Notes: generated by a model not told the origin, from the sequence alone. A stretch of DNA of 16,564 bases from Candidatus Melainabacteria bacterium (GCA_023250175.1 JAHFBD010000005.1:1-16564), one strand, 5' to 3'; positions 1 to 7,789 are shown, counted from the first letter of the stretch. Numbers and translations are program-made.

Positions 1-1608
1 AAGAAGGCTGCTTCCTCCTTTAATTATTCCAGCAATATATGTAACGGGCATATCAATATTCTTATAAACGATAAGATTTGAACCATCTTTCAATAATTGT
101 TTTTTATAGCCAAATGGCTTTCTTAATTTAGAATTAGATTTTTCAGGAGTATTAATTACCTTTATTGTTTCTTTTGGCTTTGTATAGCTATGAGTTCTGG
201 ATATAGATAATGGTTCGCTTATATACTTCTCACCTTTTCGCATTTCTGGAATAAAGTATCCTACAGTTCTATTCTTTTTGCTGAAATAAGTATTTAAAAC
301 TTGAGAAACATCTTCTGTCGTGACTTTAGAGATATCGTTAGGCCAATCAATGGATTGTCTCCAATTATTTATAAGTTCAAAATAACCTATATTTAATACT
401 TGTCCATAAGTACCATCCTGATTAAATAAATAACTTGATTTTATTCGGTTTTTAGCAGCTTCAATTTCAGACTCTGTGGGTGGATTTTTAATTAAAAAAT
501 CAATAGCATTGGTTATAATGCTTTCAACTTTTTTATGAGTTGCTTTAGGAGATAATGAAACCAAAATATAAAACAATCCAGGATCTTTATTAACCTCTGC
601 ACCACCACTTATATCAGTAGCTAGTCCGGTTTCTATTAGCTGTTTGTTTAGTAAGCTTTTCTTTCCACGAATTAAAACTTCCTCTAAAATATTTAGCGGA
701 TAAATATCTTTTTCTTTTGCATCAGTTATATGATAGGCAATTTCAAGAATTTTAAAAGAGCCAGGTTTTTTTAAAACAAATCGTTTTTCTTTAGTTTGTT
801 TTTCATCTCTTGGGATAGTGTCATTTATATCAATGCTTTCATTCTTAATGCTGCCAAAATATTTATTAATTAGTTTTAAAGCTGACTCTTCTTCGAAATC
901 ACCGACTAGGACAATGGCAGAATTGTTTGGATTGTAGTATTTTTTATAAAACCCTTTCATAATTTCTGAATTAATACCTTGAATGTCTTCAATGTAGCCA
1001 ATTGTTGGGTGTTTATAAGGACTGTTTTCATATGCTGTTTTTCTTGTTGCTTGATCTAGTTGTACTACAGGGTTATTTAAACCACCTTCAAGCTCAGACA
1101 AAACAACGGTTCGTTCTAGGGTTAATTCCTTCTGATCAAGTAAAGAGTTCTTCATTCTGTCAGACTCAATTTCTAGTGCTTTTTCAAGATACTTTGGAGA
1201 AATCGTTTCATAGTAGGCAGTTCCATCACTAGATGTAAAAGCATTAAAGTCACCACCATGCCCTTGAATTACAGAAGAAATTTCCCCTTTCTTATATTTC
1301 TTTGTTCCTTTAAACATCATATGCTCGAGAAAGTGTGCTAGTCCGTAAATGCCATGAACTTCATTTCTTGAACCGACTTTATACCAGACTGAAAATGTAA
1401 CTAATGGAATAGAATAAATTGATTTCAGAAGGACTTTTAAACCATTGTTTAGTTTATACTCTCGTATACCATTTACTTCTTTTATGAATCTTACTTGTTT
1501 CATTATATTGTTCCTATCTTTAATCTGAGAATATGCATATTCGGGATAAAAAATTTGTGTTAAGAGTAGAAATATTGATATTAGGATTATGTAACTTTTT
1601 CTTTTCAT
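1..1608 (-). CDS. Secreted M16 (pitrilysin/insulinase) zinc peptidase, 3' end beyond window
   Basis: The first 536 codons of an M16-family metallopeptidase are visible, and the frame is still open at base 1. The ATG at 1608 is chosen because it gives a clear signal peptide (basic MKRK, hydrophobic core to about residue 20, likely cut after AYS near 27), so the enzyme should act outside the cytoplasm. The inverted zinc motif H92-F-L-E95-H96 is intact, and the third ligand E172 lies 76 residues further on in the ERTVVLSELEG stretch, the usual family spacing. Around residues 510-536 a segment resembling the start of a second M16 half begins, so the full protein is probably a two-half enzyme near 850-900 residues; this is inference. 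A weak AAGGTG lies about 13 nt upstream. It is divergent from the exported phosphoesterase-like gene. Substrate is unknown; the family cleaves peptides or aids protein quality control in the envelope. Confidence 0.93.
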   Translation of the reverse strand, partial: MKRKSYIILISIFLLLTQIFYPEYAYSQIKDRNNIMKQVRFIKEVNGIREYKLNNGLKVLLKSIYSIPLVTFSVWYKVGSRNEVHGIYGLAHFLEHMMFKGTKKYKKGEISSVIQGHGGDFNAFTSSDGTAYYETISPKYLEKALEIESDRMKNSLLDQKELTLERTVVLSELEGGLNNPVVQLDQATRKTAYENSPYKHPTIGYIEDIQGINSEIMKGFYKKYYNPNNSAIVLVGDFEEESALKLINKYFGSIKNESIDINDTIPRDEKQTKEKRFVLKKPGSFKILEIAYHITDAKEKDIYPLNILEEVLIRGKKSLLNKQLIETGLATDISGGAEVNKDPGLFYILVSLSPKATHKKVESIITNAIDFLIKNPPTESEIEAAKNRIKSSYLFNQDGTYGQVLNIGYFELINNWRQSIDWPNDISKVTTEDVSQVLNTYFSKKNRTVGYFIPEMRKGEKYISEPLSISRTHSYTKPKETIKVINTPEKSNSKLRKPFGYKKQLLKDGSNLIVYKNIDMPVTYIAGIIKGGSSLL

Positions 1609-1671
1609 TTATACTTTTTTTCACCTTATAATACTAGTTGACTCAATAAATTATATCTATTCACAAAAAAT

Positions 1672-2700
1672 ATGATGCCCAAGTTTAAAAATATAAATTC
1701 AGCAATTATTCTAAATCTTTTTCTTTTTATATTTTTTCCCATTATCTCACCTGCTTCTATTGAAAACAAAGAAAGTATAAAGTTTATTTATATTACGGAC
1801 TTAAATCTCTACCCAACGCCATTAGAAAATGCTAGACAAAAAAATGAATATGAAAAAAAAGATGGAATATTGCTATATGAAACACAAGCAGTATTTCAAG
1901 AGATTATTAGGTATTTAAATCAAAAAGTTGAATTTGATTGTGTTTTTTTTGGTGGTAATAACATATCAGAGATTCAAGGTGCTCAAAACAGTATTAAAAA
2001 TCTAAATATTTGGCACTTATTTCTTGATATGGCTTCAGAATTAAAAACTGCATTTTATATTGTAATTGGTAAAAATGAAACCAAAGCTCTACCTAATAAT
2101 GAAATTATTCATACTTTAAGTGAGCTTGGAATAGATTCAAAAGTCACATGGTGGCATAAAAAGATTAGAAACTTTTTATTTGTAAGTTTGGATTCTGTTT
2201 TATTTTTTAATAGTAATTATCATGCAAAGGTTCAAATTGACTGGCTAAAAAAGATACTGATATCAAACCTAAACATCCCAACAGTAATTTTTTTACATGA
2301 GCCTATAATTACAGAAGAAGGTAGTGTTATTAATACTACAAACATTAACTCTTTGCTTACTTTAATTGAGCAGTATCCTCAGGTTAAACTTATTATTTCT
2401 GGAAATAATTATTTAAATAGAATTAAGCCAGTTAAAAATATAGTCCATATCTTAAGCTCAAGTCCAAGTGTTTACCCTTGTTCTTTTAAGCTAATAGAGC
2501 TATCTGACGATGTGGTTAAAGTAAAATCCATAAGTATACCGCTTAAAGGCATTGTTAAGAAAGCAGAAATATCCTTAACTGAATCTGACAGAGCAAAGTT
2601 ATTTATCAAAAATTCAGCAAAACCCTTTAAATATTATGTTTTAGGTAGTAAGTCTGATCAAGATGTTGAACTGACTTTTAAAGATTTAAAGAATCGTTAA
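1672..2700 (+). CDS. Exported calcineurin-fold protein with degenerate metal site (probable pseudoenzyme)
   Basis: A 342-residue protein with an N-terminal signal peptide (hydrophobic residues about 10-27, possible cut after SPA). The remainder follows the metallophosphoesterase plan in order: beta strand plus D43-L-N45 (family D-x-H), FFGG95-N (family GD-x), IVIGK134-N135-E (family GNH-D/E), a VQIDWLKKIL helix, FLH209-EP (family H-H/x-P) and ISGN245-N-Y (family GH-x-H). Only D43 and H209 of the usual ligands remain, so two-metal catalysis is unlikely. Fold assignment comes from motif order and spacing, and loss of activity is inference. ATGATG offers two starts one codon apart; no convincing Shine-Dalgarno is visible. 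The next gene, 95 nt downstream, also encodes an exported protein. Substrate or partner is unknown. Confidence 0.8.
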   Translation: MMPKFKNINSAIILNLFLFIFFPIISPASIENKESIKFIYITDLNLYPTPLENARQKNEYEKKDGILLYETQAVFQEIIRYLNQKVEFDCVFFGGNNISEIQGAQNSIKNLNIWHLFLDMASELKTAFYIVIGKNETKALPNNEIIHTLSELGIDSKVTWWHKKIRNFLFVSLDSVLFFNSNYHAKVQIDWLKKILISNLNIPTVIFLHEPIITEEGSVINTTNINSLLTLIEQYPQVKLIISGNNYLNRIKPVKNIVHILSSSPSVYPCSFKLIELSDDVVKVKSISIPLKGIVKKAEISLTESDRAKLFIKNSAKPFKYYVLGSKSDQDVELTFKDLKNR

Positions 2701-2795
2701 AAATTAAGGGGTATCTTAAAGTCAAAGCCCTTGAGGATTTTAAACGTTTATATGATTAAAAGTAGGAAGGGATTTTTTGTTCAATTAATTTACTT

Positions 2796-3476
2796 ATGCG
2801 TATTATAACTTATATTATTGTTTTTATTTTAAGTTGCTTATTAAGCATAAGTAGTAGCTATTGCTTTGTTCAAAAGGTTGATGGACTTGAATATATAGTA
2901 AGAAAGATTACTGATGCTCCAATAGATAAAGAGGTTTCTAAAAGGTATGAGATGTATGAAATATATTTTGAAAACAGATCAGATAAAGCGTTTTCAATAC
3001 CTGGATATAGTGTTGATATTGGTGTAGCTTATGCTACTCTGGAACAAATAAATTCTCAATTTAAAGATAACTCGGGGAAAAAAACAGCTGTATTTAACAT
3101 TGCTGCGGGGGCAGCTTCTATTGCTTTTGGTGGTATAGCTAAAACAGTTGCAAGAACAGCAACTCGGTTAAATACAATTAATAAAAAGCAAAATAAAAAA
3201 TTATATGGTGATGATATCTTTTTATCTAACAATAAAACATATATTATTTATCCTGGAGAATCTCTTTCTGTCTTTCTATTTGTAGATAAATTTCAAGAAG
3301 AAGGACCAAGCAGTCTAAAATTTATCTGTCATGATGAAGACTCTAATATCAGCCATGTTGTAATTAATAATAATTTGGATTTAAGAGATATAAATGCTGA
3401 TAATTCTATAGATAAGAAAGAGAATATAGAAATTAAAAATGAAATTGCTTCACCAGAAGCACAACCTTATAAGTAA
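2796..3476 (+). CDS. Exported protein of unknown family
   Basis: A 226-residue protein that I do not recognise. Residues 5-23 form a signal peptide with a plausible cut after SYC; the ILSC at 11-14 is a poor lipobox because the hydrophobic core continues past it. The mature part looks like a beta-rich domain (YEIYFENRSDKAFSIPGY, then TYIIYPGESLSVFLFVDKF), of the sort seen in periplasmic beta-sandwich proteins. It is interrupted at about 99-124 by an Ala/Gly-rich, low-charge segment ending in AKTVARTATR. The tail from 195 is polar and probably disordered. A strong AGGAAGG at 2764-2770 lies 25 nt before the ATG, too far for a normal ribosome site, and no in-frame ATG, GTG or TTG sits closer to it. 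It may form a unit with the upstream exported protein; function unknown. Confidence 0.75.
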   Translation: MRIITYIIVFILSCLLSISSSYCFVQKVDGLEYIVRKITDAPIDKEVSKRYEMYEIYFENRSDKAFSIPGYSVDIGVAYATLEQINSQFKDNSGKKTAVFNIAAGAASIAFGGIAKTVARTATRLNTINKKQNKKLYGDDIFLSNNKTYIIYPGESLSVFLFVDKFQEEGPSSLKFICHDEDSNISHVVINNNLDLRDINADNSIDKKENIEIKNEIASPEAQPYK

Positions 3477-3654
3477 TAGCGTATAGCGTTTTATTGATGA
3501 ACATTGTCAAGGTGGGAATTAAAAATGTTCTAAGTCCTATTTTTCTCCTATTCTCCGATACGCTAAACTCTAGAGTTTACGAAATATCTCTTCGATGTTA
3601 ATATAGGTTTGTATTTTTAGTATTTAGATTTTAATTTTAAGAGAGAGGAAAAAT
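3477..3654 (+). promoter_or_regulatory. atpD leader with nested inverted repeats and a 16-bp palindrome
   Basis: The 178 nt before atpD hold three inverted repeats. TAGCGTAT (3477-3484) pairs with ATACGCTA (3558-3565). Inside it GAACATT (3499-3505) pairs with AATGTTC (3524-3530). Overlapping its right end is the perfect palindrome TAAACTCTAGAGTTTA (3564-3579). No T-run follows any of them on the plus strand, so a plain intrinsic terminator is not supported; an operator or folded leader RNA fits better. The atpD ribosome site is AGAGAGG at 3642-3648, 6 nt before the ATG. No confident -35/-10 pair was found. Confidence 0.45.
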
Positions 3655-5091
3655 ATGTCTACTACAACGCTTGTAAAGCCTGATGAAGGTGTAATATCTC
3701 AAATAATTGGACCAGTAATTGATGTAGAGTTTCAGCCAAATCAATTACCTGATATTTATACGGCATTGTTAATTAACGTAGAAAATTCCATTGGTGAAAA
3801 AATTAATCTTGTTGCTGAAGTCCAACAAATATTAGGTGATAATAAAGTAAGAGCAGTAGCAATGAGTTCTACTGATGGGCTTTCTAGAGGGGTAAAGGTA
3901 ATTAACACTAAAAAACCTATAACTGTGCCGGTTGGAGAGCAAACTCTTGGACGCATTTTTAATGTACTTGGTGAGCTTGTAGATGAAGGAGCTCCTATAG
4001 AAGTAAAGGAAAGATGGCCTATACACAGACATGCCCCAAAACTTGTAGAGCAAAGTACTGAAGTTAAAATTTTTGAAACAGGGATAAAGGTTATTGATTT
4101 ACTTGAACCCTATGTAAAGGGTGGAAAAATTGGATTATTTGGTGGTGCTGGTGTTGGTAAAACCGTTATCATTATGGAACTTATCAATAACGTTGCTAAA
4201 GCCCATAAAGGTATTTCAGTTTTTGGTGGAGTTGGTGAACGGACAAGAGAAGGAAATGATCTCTGGAATGAAATGAAAGAGTCTGGGGTTATAGAAAATG
4301 TTGCTCTTGTTTATGGACAAATGAATGAACCACCTGGAGCTCGTATGAGAGTTGGTTTGTCTGCATTAACAATGGCTGAATATTTTAGAGATATGCAAAA
4401 AAAAGATGTGCTTCTCTTTGTAGACAATATATTTAGATTTACACAAGCAGGCTCTGAAGTGTCCGCCCTTTTAGGCCGTATGCCAAGTGCTGTTGGATAT
4501 CAACCAACGCTAGCAATTGAAATGGGTGAATTACAAGAAAGAATCACCAGTACAAGAGATGGCTCTATTACATCAGTTCAAGCTATTTATGTACCTGCTG
4601 ATGATTTAACAGATCCTGCACCAGCTACAGCGTTTGGACACTTAGATGCTATTACTGTTTTAAGTCGACAAATTGCTGAGTTAGGAATCTATCCTGCTGT
4701 AGATCCACTTGCTTCTACAAGTACCGCACTTAAAGCATCTATAGTTGGAGAATCTCATTATAATGTTGCTCGTGGAGTTCAACAGATGTTACAACGTTAT
4801 AAAGAGCTTCAGGATATCATTGCAATCCTTGGTATGGATGAACTTTCTGAAGAAGATAGACTTACTGTAAATAGAGCAAGAAGAATTCAAAGGTTTTTAA
4901 GCCAACCCTTCTTCGTTGCTGAAGTATTTACTGGAACCAAGGGTAAATATGTTTCACTAGAAAATACCGTTCAAGGCTTTAAAGAAATTCTTGAAGGTAA
5001 ACATGATAGTTTGCCAGAACAAGCATTTTATATGGTTGGTAGTATTGATGAAGCTTTGGAAAAAGCTGAAAAGTTAGCAAAAATATCTTAA
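3655..5091 (+). CDS. atpD: F1F0 ATP synthase subunit beta
   Basis: Catalytic beta subunit of the F1 sector, making ATP from ADP and phosphate at the cytoplasmic face of the membrane. The 478-residue length is normal. Walker A GGAGVGKT is at 163-170, the catalytic glutamate lies in GGVGERTREG (E195), Walker B is LLFVDN (D257), and the DELSEED loop that contacts gamma is at 395-401. The start is fixed by AGAGAGG six nt upstream and by the usual short N-terminal extension before the beta-barrel domain. The next gene is prfA, not atpC: the epsilon subunit that usually follows beta is absent, and no alpha or gamma gene lies in the window, so the operon is split in this genome. The gene stands in a leader rich in inverted repeats. 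Confidence 0.98.
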   Translation: MSTTTLVKPDEGVISQIIGPVIDVEFQPNQLPDIYTALLINVENSIGEKINLVAEVQQILGDNKVRAVAMSSTDGLSRGVKVINTKKPITVPVGEQTLGRIFNVLGELVDEGAPIEVKERWPIHRHAPKLVEQSTEVKIFETGIKVIDLLEPYVKGGKIGLFGGAGVGKTVIIMELINNVAKAHKGISVFGGVGERTREGNDLWNEMKESGVIENVALVYGQMNEPPGARMRVGLSALTMAEYFRDMQKKDVLLFVDNIFRFTQAGSEVSALLGRMPSAVGYQPTLAIEMGELQERITSTRDGSITSVQAIYVPADDLTDPAPATAFGHLDAITVLSRQIAELGIYPAVDPLASTSTALKASIVGESHYNVARGVQQMLQRYKELQDIIAILGMDELSEEDRLTVNRARRIQRFLSQPFFVAEVFTGTKGKYVSLENTVQGFKEILEGKHDSLPEQAFYMVGSIDEALEKAEKLAKIS

Positions 5092-5121
5092 GGTTATATT
5101 GATAACTTATAGCTATAGAGC

Positions 5122-5149
5122 TTTGTAAATCTCTACTCCAATGTATACT
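5122..5149 (+). promoter_or_regulatory. Possible prfA promoter
   Basis: TTTGTA (5122-5127) and TATACT (5144-5149) are spaced 16 nt apart, giving a plausible sigma-70-type promoter with a start near 5156 and a leader of about 17 nt. There is no terminator between atpD and prfA, so read-through from atpD is equally possible. No Shine-Dalgarno precedes the prfA ATG. Confidence 0.25.
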
Positions 5150-5172
5150 AAACAAGTTAAAATAGTATAACA

Positions 5173-6249
5173 ATGGATGATGTCATAATTAAAAAACTCA
5201 ATGATATTGAGCAAACTTATAATGAGCTTGATAAAAAACTTGCAGATCCAAGTGTCTATGGAGATCAAGAGCAACTTAAAAAAACATCAAAAGCAAAAAA
5301 ATCCTTACAGGAGACTTATGACTTATATCAAAAATTTAAAACTTTCAGTAATGAATTAGCTGGTGCAAAAGAAATTATTAAGAATGAGACTGATAGCTCT
5401 TTGCTTGATTTAGCAAGAAGTGAGATAGTATCAATAAGTCAAGAGATAGGAATAATTGAAGAACGACTAAGAATTTTACTTTTACCGAAAGATCCAAATG
5501 ATGAAAAAGATATTATGCTTGAAATCCGTGCAGCGGCTGGTGGTGAAGAGTCTTCAATATTTGCAGGTGATTTGCTTAGGATGTACATGCGTTATGCAGA
5601 TGAGCAAGGGTGGACTTGTAAATTAATTGATTCAAATGCTGGTGATATTAATGGTTATAAATTAGTAGTAGTAGAAATCTTTGGTGAAAATGTTTACAGC
5701 AAGTTAAAATATGAATCTGGGGTACATAGAGTCCAAAGAGTTCCTGTTACAGAAGCTTCTGGGCGTGTGCATACTAGTACTGTAACTGTTGCTGTTATGC
5801 CAGAGGTAGATGAGGTCGATGTTAAAATTGATCCTGGTGATTTAGAAATTTCAACAGCAAGATCTGGTGGCGCTGGTGGACAAAATGTAAATAAGGTAGA
5901 GACTGCTGTTCGTATAGTACATAAACCGAGTGGAATTATGGTTCATTGTACGGAAGAAAGAAGCCAGCTTAAAAACAGACAAAAAGCCATGAAACTTTTA
6001 ATGGCAAAACTTTATGATATTGAGGTTCAAAAACAACAAAAAGAGATTTATGAAAAGCGTAAAATGCAGGTAGGAACAGGGGATAGAAGTGAAAAGATCC
6101 GAACCTATAACTATAAAGATAATAGAATCACTGACCATAGACTAAATGAAAATTTTACTCTAGATGCTGCACTTGAAGGTAAATTAGATCCTGTTATTGA
6201 AGCATGTATTGCTGAAGATCAAAGACAAAGATTACAATCTTTAGTTTAA
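5173..6249 (+). CDS. prfA: Peptide chain release factor 1
   Basis: Class I release factor that reads UAA and UAG and triggers peptidyl-tRNA hydrolysis on the ribosome. The 358-residue length is standard. The codon-reading tripeptide is P191-V-T193 inside RVPVTEASGRVHTST, the PxT form that marks RF1 rather than RF2 (SPF). The hydrolysis loop GGQ is at 235-237 within SGGAGGQNVNK. There is no sign of the RF2 programmed frameshift. The methyltransferase gene prmC, often next to prfA, is not present here. The gene ends 14 nt before a convergent minus-strand gene, with no clear terminator in the gap. Confidence 0.97.
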   Translation: MDDVIIKKLNDIEQTYNELDKKLADPSVYGDQEQLKKTSKAKKSLQETYDLYQKFKTFSNELAGAKEIIKNETDSSLLDLARSEIVSISQEIGIIEERLRILLLPKDPNDEKDIMLEIRAAAGGEESSIFAGDLLRMYMRYADEQGWTCKLIDSNAGDINGYKLVVVEIFGENVYSKLKYESGVHRVQRVPVTEASGRVHTSTVTVAVMPEVDEVDVKIDPGDLEISTARSGGAGGQNVNKVETAVRIVHKPSGIMVHCTEERSQLKNRQKAMKLLMAKLYDIEVQKQQKEIYEKRKMQVGTGDRSEKIRTYNYKDNRITDHRLNENFTLDAALEGKLDPVIEACIAEDQRQRLQSLV

Positions 6250-6263
6250 GTTTATTTGTTCTT

Positions 6264-6563
6264 TTAAAGTAACCCTTGCATAGCTTGCCAGACTTTTCCT
6301 CTTTGGCAAGCCCCATGGATAAAAGCTTCTTGGACTAAGGATAATTCATCTATTGGAGCTGTATTGTTTAACTCTGAAAGTTCATCTTCTAACCCTTCTA
6401 ATAAATAACTGGCATTCTGTCCACTTTTTTTTGCTATTTGTATTAGTTCTTTAAATCCTTCAGGTGTTGGCTCTAAGCCATGTTCTTTAAGGCGGGACAG
6501 TCCACCTTTAGCAATAATATTCAAAAACCGTCTTCCTGTTTCTGTTGTTGTTAAATCAACCAT
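6264..6563 (-). CDS. Small hypothetical protein
   Basis: A 99-residue acidic protein that I do not recognise. The ATG at 6563 is preferred; a TTG at 6581 would add six residues and has no better ribosome site. No signal peptide or membrane segment is visible. The sequence reads as mostly helical: a basic-amphipathic N-terminal part (TETGRRFLNIIAKGGLSRLKEHG), a middle with TPEGFKELIQIAKKSGQ, an acidic leucine-rich stretch (LLEGLEDELSELNN) and a C-terminal part ending GKVWQAMQGLL with one cysteine. Nif11-type leader peptides were considered because of the length and the TPEGF-like segment, but the characteristic ending is missing. It is convergent with prfA and follows the Flp pilin gene on the same strand. 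A 7-bp hairpin (6581-6598) lies just before it. Confidence 0.6.
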   Translation of the reverse strand: MVDLTTTETGRRFLNIIAKGGLSRLKEHGLEPTPEGFKELIQIAKKSGQNASYLLEGLEDELSELNNTAPIDELSLVQEAFIHGACQRGKVWQAMQGLL

Positions 6564-6580
6564 ATATTCTAACGTTAACA

Positions 6581-6598
6581 AGATTAAGGTTTTAATCT
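6581..6598. repeat. 7-bp hairpin upstream of the small hypothetical gene
   Basis: AGATTAA (6581-6587) pairs perfectly with TTAATCT (6592-6598) around the four-base loop GGTT. It lies 18 nt before the ATG at 6563 on the minus strand and has no following T-run. It may protect or regulate the transcript. Confidence 0.4.
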
Positions 6599-6631
6599 CA
6601 ATTGGTAAAAATTAATAAATTATAAAAAAAC

Positions 6632-6660
6632 AAAAAAAATCTATGATTTACTGTCGTAAA
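6632..6660 (-). terminator. Candidate intrinsic terminator of the Flp pilin gene
   Basis: On the minus strand TTTAC-GACA-GTAAA (6660-6647) forms a 5-bp hairpin, followed after about seven bases by a run of eight T residues and then another T-rich run. It sits about 40 nt after the pilin stop. The short AT-rich stem makes it a modest call. Confidence 0.4.
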
Positions 6661-6701
6661 GAAATACATTGATTAGTGAACTCTGTCAATTTAGCTAAGC
6701 A

Positions 6702-6869
6702 TTATGATATTAAACTTGCGCTTGCTTTTGAAATGGCAGATGAAATATTTGTACCAAAGGCAGTTACTACTACAGATACTCCAACTAATATAAGCCCTAA
6801 CAACAATGCATACTCAGCTATTGTTGCACCATTTTCATCTCTTACTAAGTTAAATACAATGTTAAACAT
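6702..6869 (-). CDS. Flp/Fap-type (class IVb) prepilin
   Basis: A 55-residue Flp-family prepilin, the structural subunit of Tad-type adhesive pili. The start is set at the ATG at 6869 because AAAGGAGGT lies 8 nt upstream, one of the best ribosome sites in the window; the longer frame from 6902 has no such site. The short leader ends at G14, and the mature part begins ATIAEYALLLGLI. That gives the glutamate-tyrosine pair at mature positions 5-6 that the TadV-type prepilin peptidase and pilus assembly need. One long hydrophobic helix (residues 15-39) follows, then a small Ser/Ala-rich tail. No Tad machinery (TadA ATPase, TadV peptidase, RcpA secretin) is present nearby, so the pilin is separated from its assembly genes. 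The strong ribosome site and own terminator suggest high, separate expression. Confidence 0.9.
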   Translation of the reverse strand: MFNIVFNLVRDENGATIAEYALLLGLILVGVSVVVTAFGTNISSAISKASASLIS

Positions 6870-6876
6870 AAAGAAA

Positions 6877-6885
6877 ACCTCCTTT
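6877..6885 (-). promoter_or_regulatory. Strong Shine-Dalgarno that fixes the pilin start
   Basis: AAAGGAGGT on the minus strand, with its GGAGG core 8 nt before the ATG at 6869. It rules out the upstream ATG at 6902, which would place the ribosome site inside the coding region. Confidence 0.85.
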
Positions 6886-6987
6886 GCTTTTCTTTTGCCC
6901 AATTTAATTTTATATATATGAAGTCATAAACTGAAGGCAGTTATGCCTAGAACCTAAGAATAGCTAGGGTTAACTTATTAAGCTGAA

Positions 6988-7030
6988 AAGCAATTGTCAA
7001 GAGCTTTAGAGAAGACATGATTAATTGCTT
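6988..7030 (-). terminator. Weak candidate terminator after uppS
   Basis: On the minus strand AAGCAATT (7030-7023) pairs with AATTGCTT (6995-6988) around a 27-nt loop, and the right arm runs into TTTTC. It lies about 10 nt after the uppS stop. The long loop and short T-run make it weak. Confidence 0.25.
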
Positions 7031-7039
7031 GTATAAAAC

Positions 7040-7789
7040 TTATAATCCGTATCGTCTTTGTCTTTTATTAAATTCGTCAATTGCTTTATCTAGCTCTTTT
7101 GCATCAAAGCTAGGCCATAGAGCATTTGTAGAATAGAACTCTGAGTAGGCACTCTGCCAAAGCAAATAATTGCTTATCCTTTGTTCGCCACCAGTTCTAA
7201 TTAATAAATCTGGGTCAGGGATATTCTTAGTTAAGAGGTATTCTGTTAGTAGTTCTGGGGTTATATTGTCAAGCTCTACTTCTTTGGCAATAACTTTTTT
7301 TGCAACTTCTTTTACAGCATAAATTATTTCAGCTCTACTACCATAGTTAATAGCAACCTGAAGGTTTAGTCCTGTATTATTTTTTGTTTTATTCATTGCC
7401 TCATCTAAAACATCTGGAAGAGGAGTCGGCAATTCTTTATAAAACCCAATAACATTAAGTTTTACATTGTTTTTGTGCATTTCTTCAAATTCGTTTTGAA
7501 TAGCTTCTCGAATTAAAAACATTAAAAAATCTACTTCATCCTTTTTTCTATTCCAGTTTTCTGTAGAAAATGCATAAACCGTTAAATATTTTATACCTAT
7601 GTCACTGGCATATCTTGTAATCTTTTTTAAAGACTGCACTCCTTCTCTATGACCTAACATACTTGGCAGATTTTTATTTTTTGCCCAACGCCTGTTTCCA
7701 TCCATAATAATTGCTATATGAGTAGGAAGTATTTTAGTTTCAGTTAACAATCCTTCTTCTTTATTTTGTTGTTGGAGTGATTCTTTCAT
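7040..7789 (-). CDS. uppS: Isoprenyl (undecaprenyl) diphosphate synthase
   Basis: Cis-prenyltransferase that condenses isopentenyl diphosphate onto farnesyl diphosphate to make the C55 lipid carrier for peptidoglycan and other envelope glycans. The 249-residue length is typical. The substrate motif HIAIIMDGNRRWAK contains catalytic D30, and the downstream motifs GHREG, YAFSTENW, INYGSRAEI and the signature DLLIRTGGEQRISNYLLWQSAYSEFY-type block are present in order. The family usually has RTSGE; here it is RTGGE, a mild change. The ATG at 7789 is kept although no clear Shine-Dalgarno is seen; the first 20 residues before the domain are variable. It follows folC on the same strand after a 250-nt gap and may have its own promoter. 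Confidence 0.95.
   Translation of the reverse strand: MKESLQQQNKEEGLLTETKILPTHIAIIMDGNRRWAKNKNLPSMLGHREGVQSLKKITRYASDIGIKYLTVYAFSTENWNRKKDEVDFLMFLIREAIQNEFEEMHKNNVKLNVIGFYKELPTPLPDVLDEAMNKTKNNTGLNLQVAINYGSRAEIIYAVKEVAKKVIAKEVELDNITPELLTEYLLTKNIPDPDLLIRTGGEQRISNYLLWQSAYSEFYSTNALWPSFDAKELDKAIDEFNKRQRRYGL

Noticed and set aside
1002..1232. Plus-strand ORF of 76 codons
   Set aside because: It lies antisense inside the M16 peptidase, whose frame is continuous and carries the zinc motif; its own composition is not protein-like.
6264..6563. Nif11-type peptide leader
   Set aside because: Length and one segment were suggestive, but there is no double-glycine end or core peptide and no modification genes nearby.
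6870..6902. Longer pilin start at 6902
   Set aside because: It would translate the AAAGGAGGT site itself and give a leader of unusual length; ATG 6869 is properly spaced.
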